Shown: in pieces, positions 36,901 to 44,417 of the stretch | Position numbering within the stretch: the stretch's first letter is position 1 | How the letters are laid out: every line of letters starts with the position of its first letter | NCBI RefSeq assembly: GCF_025947305.1 | Contig: NZ_CP110009.1 | Span: forward strand, 1,839,501-1,903,500 | Reading direction: 5' to 3' | Length of the DNA stretch: 64,000 bases | From: Flavobacterium sp. N3904 | GTDB taxonomy: Bacteria > Bacteroidota > Bacteroidia > Flavobacteriales > Flavobacteriaceae | Translations under genes and position numbers: made by a program | The notes under the pieces: generated by a model | Database searches by the model: none | What the model was told of the DNA's origin: nothing | The model's input: the letters and a program-made list of their open reading frames with translations, nothing else

Positions 36901-37482
36901 CAGATTTTCTTTTTTGAATTTTTCCAAAGTAAAAAAATCAAAAATTGCTTCGTAATTAGTTAGAGGAATAGCTTTTAAAATGGGTTCATTTTCTAATGTT
37001 TTATCGAAAATAGCATCTATTTCTTTTTCAGATTTAAAATCAACAGAAGCTTCGTCAAAATTTCCTTCAATTATATTTTCGACAGTATCAACTGCGACAG
37101 TATCAACAGCCATAGCCTCGGTTGCAACTACGGCTTCCCCATAATTGGAATACTCACCCAAACATTTTCCATAAACCAAATTCAAAATAGCTTGAGACGG
37201 AATACTTACTTGCTTAATTTGGGCTTTTAAATTATTTAAAATTTTGGTTTGTGCATTTTCATCTACAACTTGTAAATATTTAGATGCATAAAAAAAACAT
37301 TTTATAATTTGTACTTCTTCTTTTTTGGAAACTGCCTTTTTGTATATTTTATCTACAATTTGATTGGCGGTTTTTATTTTACCTTCATTTTCATTTTTAA
37401 TGACTTTGTTCCAGTCTTTTTCGTATTGTTGGGCAAATAAGGATGTTGAGATGAAAAGAAAGATTAAATAAATATTTTTCAT
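30916..37482 (-). CDS. Alpha-2-macroglobulin with inserted CarboxypepD_reg/TonB-plug module
   Basis: The 2188-residue protein has a Sec signal ending SLFAQ (residue 18) and no lipobox Cys. Order: helical N-terminal region (about 20-480); MG domains, with MG2 showing AIYRPGQTVYYKG; then from about residue 1194 a carboxypeptidase-regulatory domain (VYGYVLDSKSEALPGVIIIV) and a SusC-type plug (VVVVGYGTQKKASLTGAVS, DMLQGKVAGV, IKIRGLST, VLKGDKATALYGEKGKNGV) ending IIITTKK at about 1398. The A2M domain follows (AFFFPNLKTDGKGKVSFGF), then CAEQ at about 1641-1644, the thioester Cys and Gln, and the helical thioester domain. Such proteins trap proteases in the periplasm. No pbpC partner is adjacent. 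Confidence 0.9.
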   Translation of the reverse strand: MKNIYLIFLFISTSLFAQQYEKDWNKVIKNENEGKIKTANQIVDKIYKKAVSKKEEVQIIKCFFYASKYLQVVDENAQTKILNNLKAQIKQVSIPSQAILNLVYGKCLGEYSNYGEAVVATEAMAVDTVAVDTVENIIEGNFDEASVDFKSEKEIDAIFDKTLENEPILKAIPLTNYEAIFDFFTLEKFKKENLFDYLLKENIAFYKSKINEWQFESKQFEGHKNNLLGDTDAFLKLNLDFIKDENLKKVLSLYQKLEADAPTLENKLERILFCSNYLIKSDEDLLNALTTLEKETQEVIQLQKIQLEKATVYAKLASKESHPDYNNKAFAELESVLTINNNSNTYKLAIQKKEELLSKTIQVELQKYIYNKENARAFIRYKSTNNLMISFFKINYNKIAEFHNAPNKRDSLATQIVTNKKSLITKNYQFIDKKDYFEYTTEVVLPQLETGSYLVYFESETDTKDKKGFGYETITVSNISVLANAKGGTEYYTVLDRKTGKPMENVSLKSSYFEMKTNVDGLAIYEPKENKNSNYNPYPILLTTANDTILIDKNYLAYSSDYSENKEDKNFKGKVEFYLDRAIYRPGQTVYYKGIAIQKKNNKSSIVPNTSFKITIQDPNYTNFKEFEVTTNEFGSFSGEFILPKTGLTGDFRIEADEPTDYEKDATYNKTKDEHPFWDNVDFENSSTYFKVEEYKRPKFEVAFEPKKESFQVNQSVTVKGTAKAFAGSNISDAKVTYTITRFTNSFRNYYSNEPEEILVSSETKTDASGKFSIDFIAQPYKIASKEQLPVFNYRINASVTDINGETHTAVTAIKVGYHDLILNTSIPNSIETKNKNEITLNSTNLNGEFKAVKGEIKLYFVSPFPNKFKSRVFTQPEISTISDADFEKLFPYEINFSKTSKKPAETLVFSKKIDTEKDKNLVLDFITDYQSGNYKVVFSAKDSFENPIETVSNISIIQSKNKYNPNKLFTVEQINKDPKKDGFVIVQLRSTLDTLYIHTIANYKNSSFYEKNIVLENHQATITIPLQKEFEKSLKIGFESIFENQSFNDQLEIELKFDEPKMEFLVESYRNKIQPGSNENWSFKLNASNTNLEAEILASMYDSSLDQFTKTEWGALDFYDYNNNGVNFRTGLGFDKTHTYIRSLNSRGTRIHLKNEDTKLIWFGFDFKETNPKLITLEYKNQLNRKAKKPQNAKTVYGYVLDSKSEALPGVIIIVKGSTRGTQTDFDGYYEIDVAENEELVFSYIGFESQTQIAGDDKNLDVVLHESSNSLQEVVVVGYGTQKKASLTGAVSYIKASITTEQDKVTMLNDMLQGKVAGVNITTNNGNPGAGQSIKIRGLSTNDDKNNPLYIVDGVITEKLDTLNPSDILSMDVLKGDKATALYGEKGKNGVIIITTKKSLEALTQVKARKNLSETAFFFPNLKTDGKGKVSFGFTSPEALTAWKLRLMAHNKEAVSGYLEKSVVTQKELMVMPNFPRFFREKDTLVIRAKISNMTNQAKTGIAVLQLFDATTMQPIDAKMLNAKNVKNFTIGAFGNTTANWTIAIPEGLQGVQYKVLAKAGNFSDGEENILPVLTNNMLVTESIPIWVRENSKKEYTFENLKNNSSTTLKNHQFTLEYTSNPSWMAIQSLPYLMEYEHECAEQTFARFYANALASKIISSNPKIATIFETWRKNGKLISKLEENEELKSIVLAETPWLNDAQNEDEKKKNLALLFDLEKMKSTQQATFDKLKQKQKPSGGFAWFDGSEENEYITRHILAGLGHLAKLNADDATIEKIDEISEKGIPFIDRKFLEYHKIRTQNEKATDKLIWLNPNSDLHYLYARSFYLKDYPLSDTLKKITKHYLETAKENWLSYSLYEKGLTALALNRFGEKATAKKILESLKETASNNEDWGMYWIANKAGWYWYQAPIETQALLIETFSEIANDTKSVDAMKVWLLKNKQTKNWPTTKSTTEAIYALLMQGSDWLSVKDNTTVQIGEQKIVSKKLSENEKEAETGYIKLNWKADEIKKDMATISITNKSKVPGYGGVYWQYFEDLDKIKNNTGTNLSITKELYLKKNTDKGSELQKITASTVLKVGDLITVRLIIISKEDVEFIHLKDMRASCFEPIDVLSSYQYQGGLGFYKSTKDAATHFFFDRINKGTYVLEYDIRVNNIGNFSNGISTIESMYAPEYTSHTKGIRVKAID

Positions 37483-37572
37483 AATTGAATTTAATACAAG
37501 TTAGTATCTAAAATAATTTCGTACAAATTACTAAATTTTACTTAAAACCAAATGATACTTGTTACATTTTCT

Positions 37573-37580
37573 TATTTTTG
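37573..37580 (+). promoter_or_regulatory. Possible -7 box next to the TPR gene start
   Basis: TATTTTTG ends 4 bases before the ATG, so transcription would begin at or next to the start codon. No correctly spaced -33 element is seen. Confidence 0.3.
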
Positions 37581-37584
37581 AGGA

Positions 37585-38280
37585 ATGAAAAAGGCATTGA
37601 TCATATTTTTGTTATTTCCACTACTTATTTTAGGTCAGACCAATTTCGAAAAAGGTGAGAAATTGTTCCTAGATGGAAAGTATAATCAAGCGCAACCCTT
37701 GTTTGAAACTTATTTAAAAAGCAATCCAAATCATCTGAAAACTATAGAATATTTAGGAGATATTGCAGGTCAAGAAAAAGCATGGGACAAATGTATTGGG
37801 TATTATAAAAAACTTAAAACATTAAAACCTACTGAAGCCAATTATTACTACAAATATGGAGGTGCATTGGGAATGAAATCTTTGGAAGTCAATAAATTCA
37901 AAGCGTTAGGAATGATTAGCGAAGTTCGTTCTTCTTTTGAAAAAGCCATCGCTTTAAATCCAAAACACATTGAAGCGCGATGGGCATTAATCGAACTTAA
38001 TTTGCAATTGCCAGGAATTGTGGGAGGAAGCGAATCCAAAGCCATTAAATATTCAACAGAGCTGCGCGAATTGTCTCCTGTGGACGGCTATTTATCCCGC
38101 GGTCATATTGAGGAATATTTTAAAAGATATGGACAAGCCGAACAACAATACAAAAGAGCTGTCTTAATTGGCGGGTCTAAACTGTGTTACCAAAAGCTGG
38201 CCGATTTGTATAAAAACAAAATGAAACAACCCGATAAGTCCAATACCGTTTGGGAAGAATATAAAAATAGAAAACAATAA
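37585..38280 (+). CDS. Secreted tetratricopeptide repeat protein
   Basis: The 231-residue protein has a signal peptide (MKKALIIFLLFPLLILG, cleaved near Q19). TPR-like helix pairs follow: FEKGEKLFLDGKYNQAQPLFETYLKSNP, LGDIAGQEKAWDKCIGYYKKLKTLKP, and two or three more such as VRSSFEKAIALNPKHIEARW. TPR domains bind peptides or proteins; the partner is unknown. It is divergent from the alpha-2-macroglobulin gene. Confidence 0.75.
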   Translation: MKKALIIFLLFPLLILGQTNFEKGEKLFLDGKYNQAQPLFETYLKSNPNHLKTIEYLGDIAGQEKAWDKCIGYYKKLKTLKPTEANYYYKYGGALGMKSLEVNKFKALGMISEVRSSFEKAIALNPKHIEARWALIELNLQLPGIVGGSESKAIKYSTELRELSPVDGYLSRGHIEEYFKRYGQAEQQYKRAVLIGGSKLCYQKLADLYKNKMKQPDKSNTVWEEYKNRKQ

Positions 38281-38327
38281 TTAAATCGAGTAATCGGTTA
38301 TAGATCAAAGATAAAAAAGTATCATAA

Positions 38328-39683
38328 ATGAGAACACATTTCATTGCCATAGGCGGAAGCGCAATGCACAACCTAGCATTGGCATTACACAACAAAGGAT
38401 ATCAAGTTACGGGAAGTGATGATGCTATTTTTGAACCATCAAAATCAAGATTGGAAAAAAAAGGAATACTGCCTGTAGAGTTGGGTTGGTTTCCAGAGAA
38501 AATCACATCCGATATTGAAGCCATAATACTTGGAATGCACGCCAAAGCCGACAATCCAGAACTCTTGAAAGCGCAGGAACTGGGTCTTAAAATTTATTCA
38601 TATCCAGAGTTTTTGTATGAACAATCCAAAAATAAAACGCGTGTTGTTATTGGAGGTTCTCACGGAAAAACGACCATAACTTCAATGATTTTGCACGTGA
38701 TGCATTACCATAATATCGAAGTGGATTATATGGTAGGAGCACAACTGGAAGGCTTTGATACAATGGTGCATCTTACCGAAGAGAATGATTTTATGGTTTT
38801 GGAAGGGGATGAATATTTGTCTTCACCAATTGACAGAAGACCTAAGTTTCATTTGTACCAACCCAATATTGCTTTGATTTCGGGAATTGCTTGGGATCAT
38901 ATCAATGTTTTTCCGACTTATGATTTTTATGTAGAGCAGTTTGAAATTTTTATTGATAAAATTACAAACGGAGGGATTCTAGTTTACAATGAAGACGATG
39001 CTGAAGTAAAACGCGTGGCTGAAAAAGCGACTAATCCAATACGTAAATTAGCATACCATACTCCAAAATATACAGTAAGTGATGGAGTGACATTGCTGGA
39101 AACGCCTGAAGGAGCAATGCCTATCGAAGTATTTGGTGCTCACAACCTGAATAATTTAGCCGGAGCCAAATGGATTTGCCAAAATATGGGAGTAGATGAA
39201 GCCGATTTCTATGAAGCGATTGCCAGTTTCAAAGGCGCATCCAAACGTTTGGAAAAAATCGCCGAAAGCAAAACCAAAGTAGCTTATAAAGATTTTGCCC
39301 ATTCGCCAAGTAAGGTGGCTGCCACCACCAAAGCCGTGAAAGAGCAATACCCAAATCGTAAAGTAGTGGCTTGTTTAGAATTGCACACTTATAGTAGTTT
39401 GAATGCTGAATTCTTAAAAGAATACGAAGGAGCCCTTGAATATGCTGATGTTGCTGTTGTTTTCTATTCACCGGATGCGGTTAAAATTAAACAATTGGAA
39501 GAAGTGACGTATGAGCAAATTTCTAAAGCGTTCAACAGACAAGATTTAATCATTTATACGAATCCAAAAGATTTCAAAGACTATTTGTTTAATCTAAATT
39601 TGGAGAATTCAGCTTTATTATTGATGAGCTCTGGAAATTATGGTGGATTGAATTTTGATGAGGTGAAAGGATTGATTGAATAA
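38328..39683 (+). CDS. mpl: UDP-N-acetylmuramate:tripeptide ligase (Mpl-like Mur ligase)
   Basis: Mpl joins recycled L-Ala-gamma-D-Glu-meso-DAP to UDP-MurNAc. The N-terminal HFIAIGGSAMHNLALALHNKG is the Rossmann loop of MurC/Mpl, VVIGGSHGKTTIT is the ATP P-loop, LEGDEY and HINVFPTYDFY are central ligase motifs, and DFAHSPSKV precedes the C-terminal domain. The 451-residue length and sequence favour Mpl over MurC. It acts in the cytoplasm in wall recycling. Confidence 0.85.
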   Translation: MRTHFIAIGGSAMHNLALALHNKGYQVTGSDDAIFEPSKSRLEKKGILPVELGWFPEKITSDIEAIILGMHAKADNPELLKAQELGLKIYSYPEFLYEQSKNKTRVVIGGSHGKTTITSMILHVMHYHNIEVDYMVGAQLEGFDTMVHLTEENDFMVLEGDEYLSSPIDRRPKFHLYQPNIALISGIAWDHINVFPTYDFYVEQFEIFIDKITNGGILVYNEDDAEVKRVAEKATNPIRKLAYHTPKYTVSDGVTLLETPEGAMPIEVFGAHNLNNLAGAKWICQNMGVDEADFYEAIASFKGASKRLEKIAESKTKVAYKDFAHSPSKVAATTKAVKEQYPNRKVVACLELHTYSSLNAEFLKEYEGALEYADVAVVFYSPDAVKIKQLEEVTYEQISKAFNRQDLIIYTNPKDFKDYLFNLNLENSALLLMSSGNYGGLNFDEVKGLIE

Positions 39684-39732
39684 AGTGCATTAAGATTGTT
39701 TAAATGGTATAAATTTAAATCTTTATGAAATT

Positions 39733-40455
39733 ATGATTTTAGACGATTCTAATTCACCTTTTCGGGAACAAGGTACTTTTCCAATCACCAATTGGTCAGA
39801 AGACGATAAGCCCAGAGAAAAATTAATGCTCAAAGGCAAAAACGTTCTGAGCGATGCCGAATTAATTGCAATATTGATTGGATCGGGAAGCAGGAACGAA
39901 TCGGCTGTAGATCTCAGTAAAAGGATTCTGGCAAGCGTAGATCATAATTTGAATGCTTTAGGCAAGCTATCCATTGCGCAGTTGATTAATTTTAAAGGAA
40001 TTGGTGAAGCCAAAGCGATTTCGATAATTGCAGCGATGGAGTTGGGAAGACGGAGACGAGGTGAAGAGGTAGTTGAGTTAACAAAAATCACATCCAGTAA
40101 AGCGGTTTTCGAAGTCATGCAACCCATAATAGGGGAGTTGCCTCACGAAGAATTTTGGGTTTTGTTTTTGAATAATTCCAATAAAATACTCTTCAAAACA
40201 CAGTTGAGCAAAGGCGGAATGACAGGAACAGTAGTCGATGTTCGAATTGTTTTCAAAATTGCTTTTGAACAAAATGCAACAGCAATTATTTTGACACACA
40301 ATCATCCTTCAGGAAAATTGCAGGCCAGTGAGGCCGATATTCAAATAACAAAAAAGATAAAAACCGCAGGACAACAATTGGACATTCCTGTTTTGGATCA
40401 TATAATCATTACAGAAAAGGGGTACTATAGTTTTGCTGACGAAGGAATATTTTAG
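39733..40455 (+). CDS. radC: RadC family JAB/MPN protein
   Basis: The 240-residue protein has an N-terminal helix-hairpin-helix region (IAQLINFKGIGEAKAISIIAA). A C-terminal JAB/MPN domain has the metal motif LTHNHPSGKLQASEAD (H-x-H-P-S-G...S-x-x-D). The old role in DNA repair is not supported by later work and the biochemical function is unsettled. It is followed 9 bases later by the HAD gene. Confidence 0.9.
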   Translation: MILDDSNSPFREQGTFPITNWSEDDKPREKLMLKGKNVLSDAELIAILIGSGSRNESAVDLSKRILASVDHNLNALGKLSIAQLINFKGIGEAKAISIIAAMELGRRRRGEEVVELTKITSSKAVFEVMQPIIGELPHEEFWVLFLNNSNKILFKTQLSKGGMTGTVVDVRIVFKIAFEQNATAIILTHNHPSGKLQASEADIQITKKIKTAGQQLDIPVLDHIIITEKGYYSFADEGIF

Positions 40456-40464
40456 AATACTGAT

Positions 40465-41151
40465 ATGAAAAACAAAATAACTGACATATTTTTCGACTTA
40501 GACCATACACTATGGGATTTTGATGTCAACTCAGAATTAGCTTTTGAAACTATTTTCAAGAAAGATCATCCAACAATTCAAATAAGTCATTTTATCGGAA
40601 AGTATGTTCCTATTAATCAAGCTTGTTGGAAATTATACCAATACGATAAAATAACGCATGCCGAATTAAGATACAATCGTCTCAAACATACTTTTGATGC
40701 TCTTGAATATCATGTTTCGGATGCTGAAATCGAAAGTATAGCCCATGATTATATTCAGTTATTGCCCGAAAATAATCGTTTGTTTGATGGAACAATAGAA
40801 GTACTCGAATATTTAGAAAAAAAGTATAAATTGCATATTATTACCAATGGCTTTGCCGAGGTGCAATACAAAAAAATAAACAACTCAAATATTGCAGGGT
40901 TTTTTAAAACAATCACCAATTCTGAAATGGCGGGAGTCAAGAAACCCAACCCTATTATTTACGAATACGCTCTTAATTTGGCTCAAGCCAATAAAGAAAA
41001 CAGTATCATGATTGGAGATTGCCTTGAAGCGGATGTTCAAGGAGCTATTGAAGCAGGATTGGATGCTATTTTTTTTAATGACAAAAAGATTAAGGTAGAA
41101 GAAAATATCAAACAAGTAACTCATTTATTAGAATTAAAAAAATATTTATAA
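40465..41151 (+). CDS. YjjG-type HAD nucleotidase
   Basis: The 228-residue protein has HAD motif I FFDLDHTLWDF, motif II ITNGF, Lys in GVKKPNP and motif III MIGDCLEADVQGAIEAG. The sequence fits the YjjG-like noncanonical pyrimidine nucleotidases that clear damaged or halogenated pyrimidine nucleotides; substrate is inferred. It sits between radC and a secreted hypothetical gene with gaps of 9 and 3 bases. Confidence 0.85.
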   Translation: MKNKITDIFFDLDHTLWDFDVNSELAFETIFKKDHPTIQISHFIGKYVPINQACWKLYQYDKITHAELRYNRLKHTFDALEYHVSDAEIESIAHDYIQLLPENNRLFDGTIEVLEYLEKKYKLHIITNGFAEVQYKKINNSNIAGFFKTITNSEMAGVKKPNPIIYEYALNLAQANKENSIMIGDCLEADVQGAIEAGLDAIFFNDKKIKVEENIKQVTHLLELKKYL

Positions 41152-41154
41152 ATT

Positions 41155-41913
41155 ATGAAGGCTAAATTACTATTTTTATTATTTGTTTCAAGCTATGGAT
41201 TTTCTCAATCTATAAATGATTATGTAGCTGTAATTGTTCCTGTAAAATACGATTTTGTTAAAAGCGAAAATCAGTATCGTCTTAATACATTAACGAAATT
41301 CAATCTGCAAAAAGCGGGTTTTGAGGCTTTTTATACCAATGAGACCATACCAAAAGAATACAATGATAGATGTAGCCTATTGTATGCAGATGTATTGAAA
41401 GAAAATGGATTTTTGGTTTCTAAACTTTATATTACATTCAAAGATTGTAATGGGAAGGTTGTTTTTAAATCAGAAGTAGGGAAAAGCAAAGAAAAAGATT
41501 TTGAAACTGCATATACTGAGGCTTTGAATAATGCTTTTGTATCAGTTTACGCGTTGCATTATAAATACAATGGAGCAGCTGCAAATAGTAAAAAAGCAGG
41601 AATAACTGTTTCAGAGGCAGTTCCAGTTGCAGCAACTGCTATTGTGGCAACTGAGGTTATTCCAAATGCAACAGTTGGTTCAGATGTAAATGATGCATTT
41701 TTGTTATTTGCTCAACCTATCAAAAACGGTTATCAGTTAGTAGATAATACTCCTAAAGTTGTCATGAAAGTATACAGTACAACAAATCCTTCTATTTATT
41801 TGGCAACCAAAGACAATAAGCAAGGGGTGTTAATTTCTAAAGATAATCAATGGTTTTTTGAATATTATGAAAAAGAAACATTAATGTCGGAGAAAATTAC
41901 AGTGAAATTTTAA
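41155..41913 (+). CDS. Secreted hypothetical protein
   Basis: I do not recognise this 252-residue protein. It has a signal peptide (MKAKLLFLLFVSSYGFSQ), a first domain with alternating beta strands and helices (YVAVIVPVKYDFV...LQKAGFEAFYTNE), and an Ala/Val-rich low-complexity linker at about residues 140-178. A last beta-rich part (VVMKVYSTTNPSIYLATKDNKQG...WFFEYYEKE) looks like a short repeat found in periplasmic Bacteroidetes proteins. The gene is 3 bases after the HAD gene. Confidence 0.6.
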   Translation: MKAKLLFLLFVSSYGFSQSINDYVAVIVPVKYDFVKSENQYRLNTLTKFNLQKAGFEAFYTNETIPKEYNDRCSLLYADVLKENGFLVSKLYITFKDCNGKVVFKSEVGKSKEKDFETAYTEALNNAFVSVYALHYKYNGAAANSKKAGITVSEAVPVAATAIVATEVIPNATVGSDVNDAFLLFAQPIKNGYQLVDNTPKVVMKVYSTTNPSIYLATKDNKQGVLISKDNQWFFEYYEKETLMSEKITVKF

Positions 41914-41960
41914 TTTGTATTAATATAATTTCAATAGCATACAATCTAAAGTTTATGCTA

Positions 41961-43238
41961 TCAATACCCGTATTTATCTTTCCAACGATTTTTTAAGAAT
42001 TCACGAGTTGTGTTTTCTCTGGAATTAGTACCTGGAATATAAATAGAGGTGTTGCTAAGGGCGTCTGGTAAAAATTCTTGTTCAGCAAAGTTATTGGCAT
42101 AATCATGCGAATATTTATAATCTTCACCATATCCCAATTCCTTCATAAGTTTGGTAGGAGCATTGCGCAAATGAATCGGTACAGGTAGATCACCTGTTTG
42201 TTTTACTAATTGTTGAGCCGTTCCTATAGCCAAATAGGAGGCGTTGCTTTTAGGCGAAGTGGCAAGATAAATAGCACATTGACTCAAAATAATTCGGCTT
42301 TCGGGATAACCAATAGTCGATACTGCCTGGAATGCATTATTGGCCATAATAAAAGCAGTAGGATTGGCATTTCCAATATCTTCACAGGACAAAATCAACA
42401 TTCTTCGTGCAATAAATTTCACATCCTCACCGCCTTCAATCATTCGTGCCAGCCAATAAACAGCACCGTTGGGATCACTGCCCCGAATCGATTTTATAAA
42501 TGCCGAAACAATGTCATAATGTTGTTCGCCACTTTTGTCATACAAAACCGTATTTTGTTGCACCAATTCAAAAACTCGGTCATTGGTAATCAAGACTTCG
42601 TCTTCAGCGGAAGCGTTTACGACCAGTTCAAAAATATTTAATAGCTTTCGTCCATCGCCTCCGGAAAGTCGCAATAATGCCTCTGTTTCTCTTAATTCAA
42701 TTCTTTTTGAAGCCAAATAAGCATCTGTTTTCATCGCTCTTTGCAACAAATGTTCTAAATCTGCCTTGGTAAACGCATTCAAAACATATACCTGACAACG
42801 AGATAACAAAGCAGGTATCACTTCAAAACTGGGGTTTTCGGTAGTAGCACCAATAAGCGTAATCCATCCTTTTTCGACCGCAGCCAATAAAGAATCTTGT
42901 TGTGATTTGCTAAAACGATGAATCTCATCAATAAACAAAATAGGGTTTTTTGTCGTAAATAAACCACCACTTTGTTTCGCTTTTTCAATTACATCCCGAA
43001 TGTCCTTCACTCCCGAATTAATGGCACTCAATATATAAAAAGGACGTTTCGACTCTTGCGCAATAATTTGTGCCAAAGTTGTCTTGCCCGTTCCGGGTGG
43101 CCCCCAAAAAATTAACGACGGAATAATTCCTTTTGCTATTTGTTGTGTCAAAGAACCGTTAGGTCCAACCAAATGGGCCTGACTGATATAGTCTTCTAGA
43201 TTTTGTGGGCGTATGCGTTCTGCGAGTGGTGCTTCCAT
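41961..43238 (-). CDS. rarA: Replication-associated recombination protein A
   Basis: This AAA+ ATPase is related to clamp loaders and acts at stalled replication forks. Walker A is [11 protein letters not shown], Walker B is LFIDEIHRF, sensor 1 is [11 protein letters not shown], and SRCQVYVL follows. The C-terminal helical oligomerisation region contains SLARMI-like [18 protein letters not shown]. The 425-residue length is standard. It has no co-directional neighbour; repeat copy D lies 44 bases upstream of the start. Confidence 0.93.
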   Translation of the reverse strand: MEAPLAERIRPQNLEDYISQAHLVGPNGSLTQQIAKGIIPSLIFWGPPGTGKTTLAQIIAQESKRPFYILSAINSGVKDIRDVIEKAKQSGGLFTTKNPILFIDEIHRFSKSQQDSLLAAVEKGWITLIGATTENPSFEVIPALLSRCQVYVLNAFTKADLEHLLQRAMKTDAYLASKRIELRETEALLRLSGGDGRKLLNIFELVVNASAEDEVLITNDRVFELVQQNTVLYDKSGEQHYDIVSAFIKSIRGSDPNGAVYWLARMIEGGEDVKFIARRMLILSCEDIGNANPTAFIMANNAFQAVSTIGYPESRIILSQCAIYLATSPKSNASYLAIGTAQQLVKQTGDLPVPIHLRNAPTKLMKELGYGEDYKYSHDYANNFAEQEFLPDALSNTSIYIPGTNSRENTTREFLKNRWKDKYGY

Positions 43239-43282
43239 CTGGTAAAATTACGCAATTTTGAGTTTTTATGACTATATTTTTC

Positions 43283-43367
43283 AGGAGCTATTTCCAGCTG
43301 TCCACTATATCTTTTTTAAGGCGAAAGAAAATCGCCTTAAAAAAAGGATGTCGTTTCCATCTGGGCT
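43283..43367 (-). repeat. Hairpin repeat element, copy D
   Basis: On the - strand it reads AGCCCAGATGGAAACGACAT ... GGACAGCTGGAAATAGCTCCT, as in copy A. The central hairpin is a perfect 14-base stem (CTTTTTTAAGGCGA / TCGCCTTAAAAAAAG region, 43311-43345) with a 7-base loop. It lies between the divergent rarA and rhomboid genes, with no sign of coding. Confidence 0.75.
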
Positions 43368-43508
43368 AGGGCATTCTTTTTCATAGAATAATTTATTTTA
43401 TATGACAAAATAGCATTAAATTGCTTTTGGATACATTTTTGATTTGTTTTAAGGGTTAATAAAAAGCTAAAAATCTAATTAGTCTAACAATCTTAGATGC
43501 TAAAATAA

Positions 43509-44315
43509 ATGGAAGAAAATCAATTTAAATTCACCAATGCTGTAATTGGAGTGCCGCTTTTTTTTGTTTTATTCCTGTGGTTTATTTACTGGTTGGAAAT
43601 ACGTTTTGGCTACGATTTTGATCAAAACGGAATTTTACCAAGAACTTTTTCGGGATTGCAAGGTGTTGTTTTCAGCCCATTCATCCATTCCAATATTGAA
43701 CATCTTTATAATAATTCTATTCCGTTACTGGTGCTGTTGGCAGCCTTGTTCTTTTTCTACAACAAAGAAGCAATAGGAATACTGGTATACGGAATTTTAC
43801 TTTCCGGAACTTTAACTTGGATTATCGGAAGAGAAAATTACCATATTGGAGCCAGTAGCTTAATTTATGTATTGGTTTCTTTTATATTTTTCAAAGGTTT
43901 GCAAACCCAATATTATCGTTTAGTAGCTTTATCATTAACAGTTATTGTACTTTATGGAGGAATGGTTTGGTATGTTTTTCCAAATCCCGAGACTTCAAGT
44001 AGCAATATTTCGTGGGAAGGCCATTTGTCGGGGTTAATAACGGGTTTGTCATTAACTTTTTTTTATAAGAAACTAGAATTCAAGAAAATAATTAAATACG
44101 ATTGGGAGCGTCCGGATTACAATCCATTAGAAGATAAATTCATGCAGCGCTTTGATGAAAACGGCAATTTTGTCAATCCGCCAAAACCTGAAATTATTGT
44201 AGAAGATCCAGTGGAAATCAATCCCTTTTTTCTTTCGAACTCAAATGTGGTTTATGATTTTATCGAAAATCAGGACGCAATAAACGAAAAAAATGAATCA
44301 AAACCGGAGCCTTGA
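43509..44315 (+). CDS. Rhomboid family intramembrane serine protease
   Basis: The 268-residue protein has six hydrophobic segments. HIGASSLIY holds the Ser of the G-x-S motif, and SWEGHLSGLITG holds the catalytic His. HSNIEHLYNN matches the His-rich loop of helix 2. The C-terminal cytoplasmic tail of about 70 residues is Pro/Asp-rich. The 270-base region before it contains repeat copy D and otherwise nothing recognised. Confidence 0.88.
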   Translation: MEENQFKFTNAVIGVPLFFVLFLWFIYWLEIRFGYDFDQNGILPRTFSGLQGVVFSPFIHSNIEHLYNNSIPLLVLLAALFFFYNKEAIGILVYGILLSGTLTWIIGRENYHIGASSLIYVLVSFIFFKGLQTQYYRLVALSLTVIVLYGGMVWYVFPNPETSSSNISWEGHLSGLITGLSLTFFYKKLEFKKIIKYDWERPDYNPLEDKFMQRFDENGNFVNPPKPEIIVEDPVEINPFFLSNSNVVYDFIENQDAINEKNESKPEP

Positions 44316-44417
44316 TTCATTTTGTGTTTTTAATATGAAAATCATATTGCTTATCCTATTCTATCGCTCGGTTCAGGAATCTGTTTTGTAAAATCTAAAT
44401 TCTGCAATCTAAAAGTA

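Noticed and set aside
30916..37482. Reading the large protein as two genes wrongly joined (receptor fragment plus macroglobulin)
   Set aside because: One open frame runs through both junctions without a stop or shift, and macroglobulin domains occur on both sides of the plug module.
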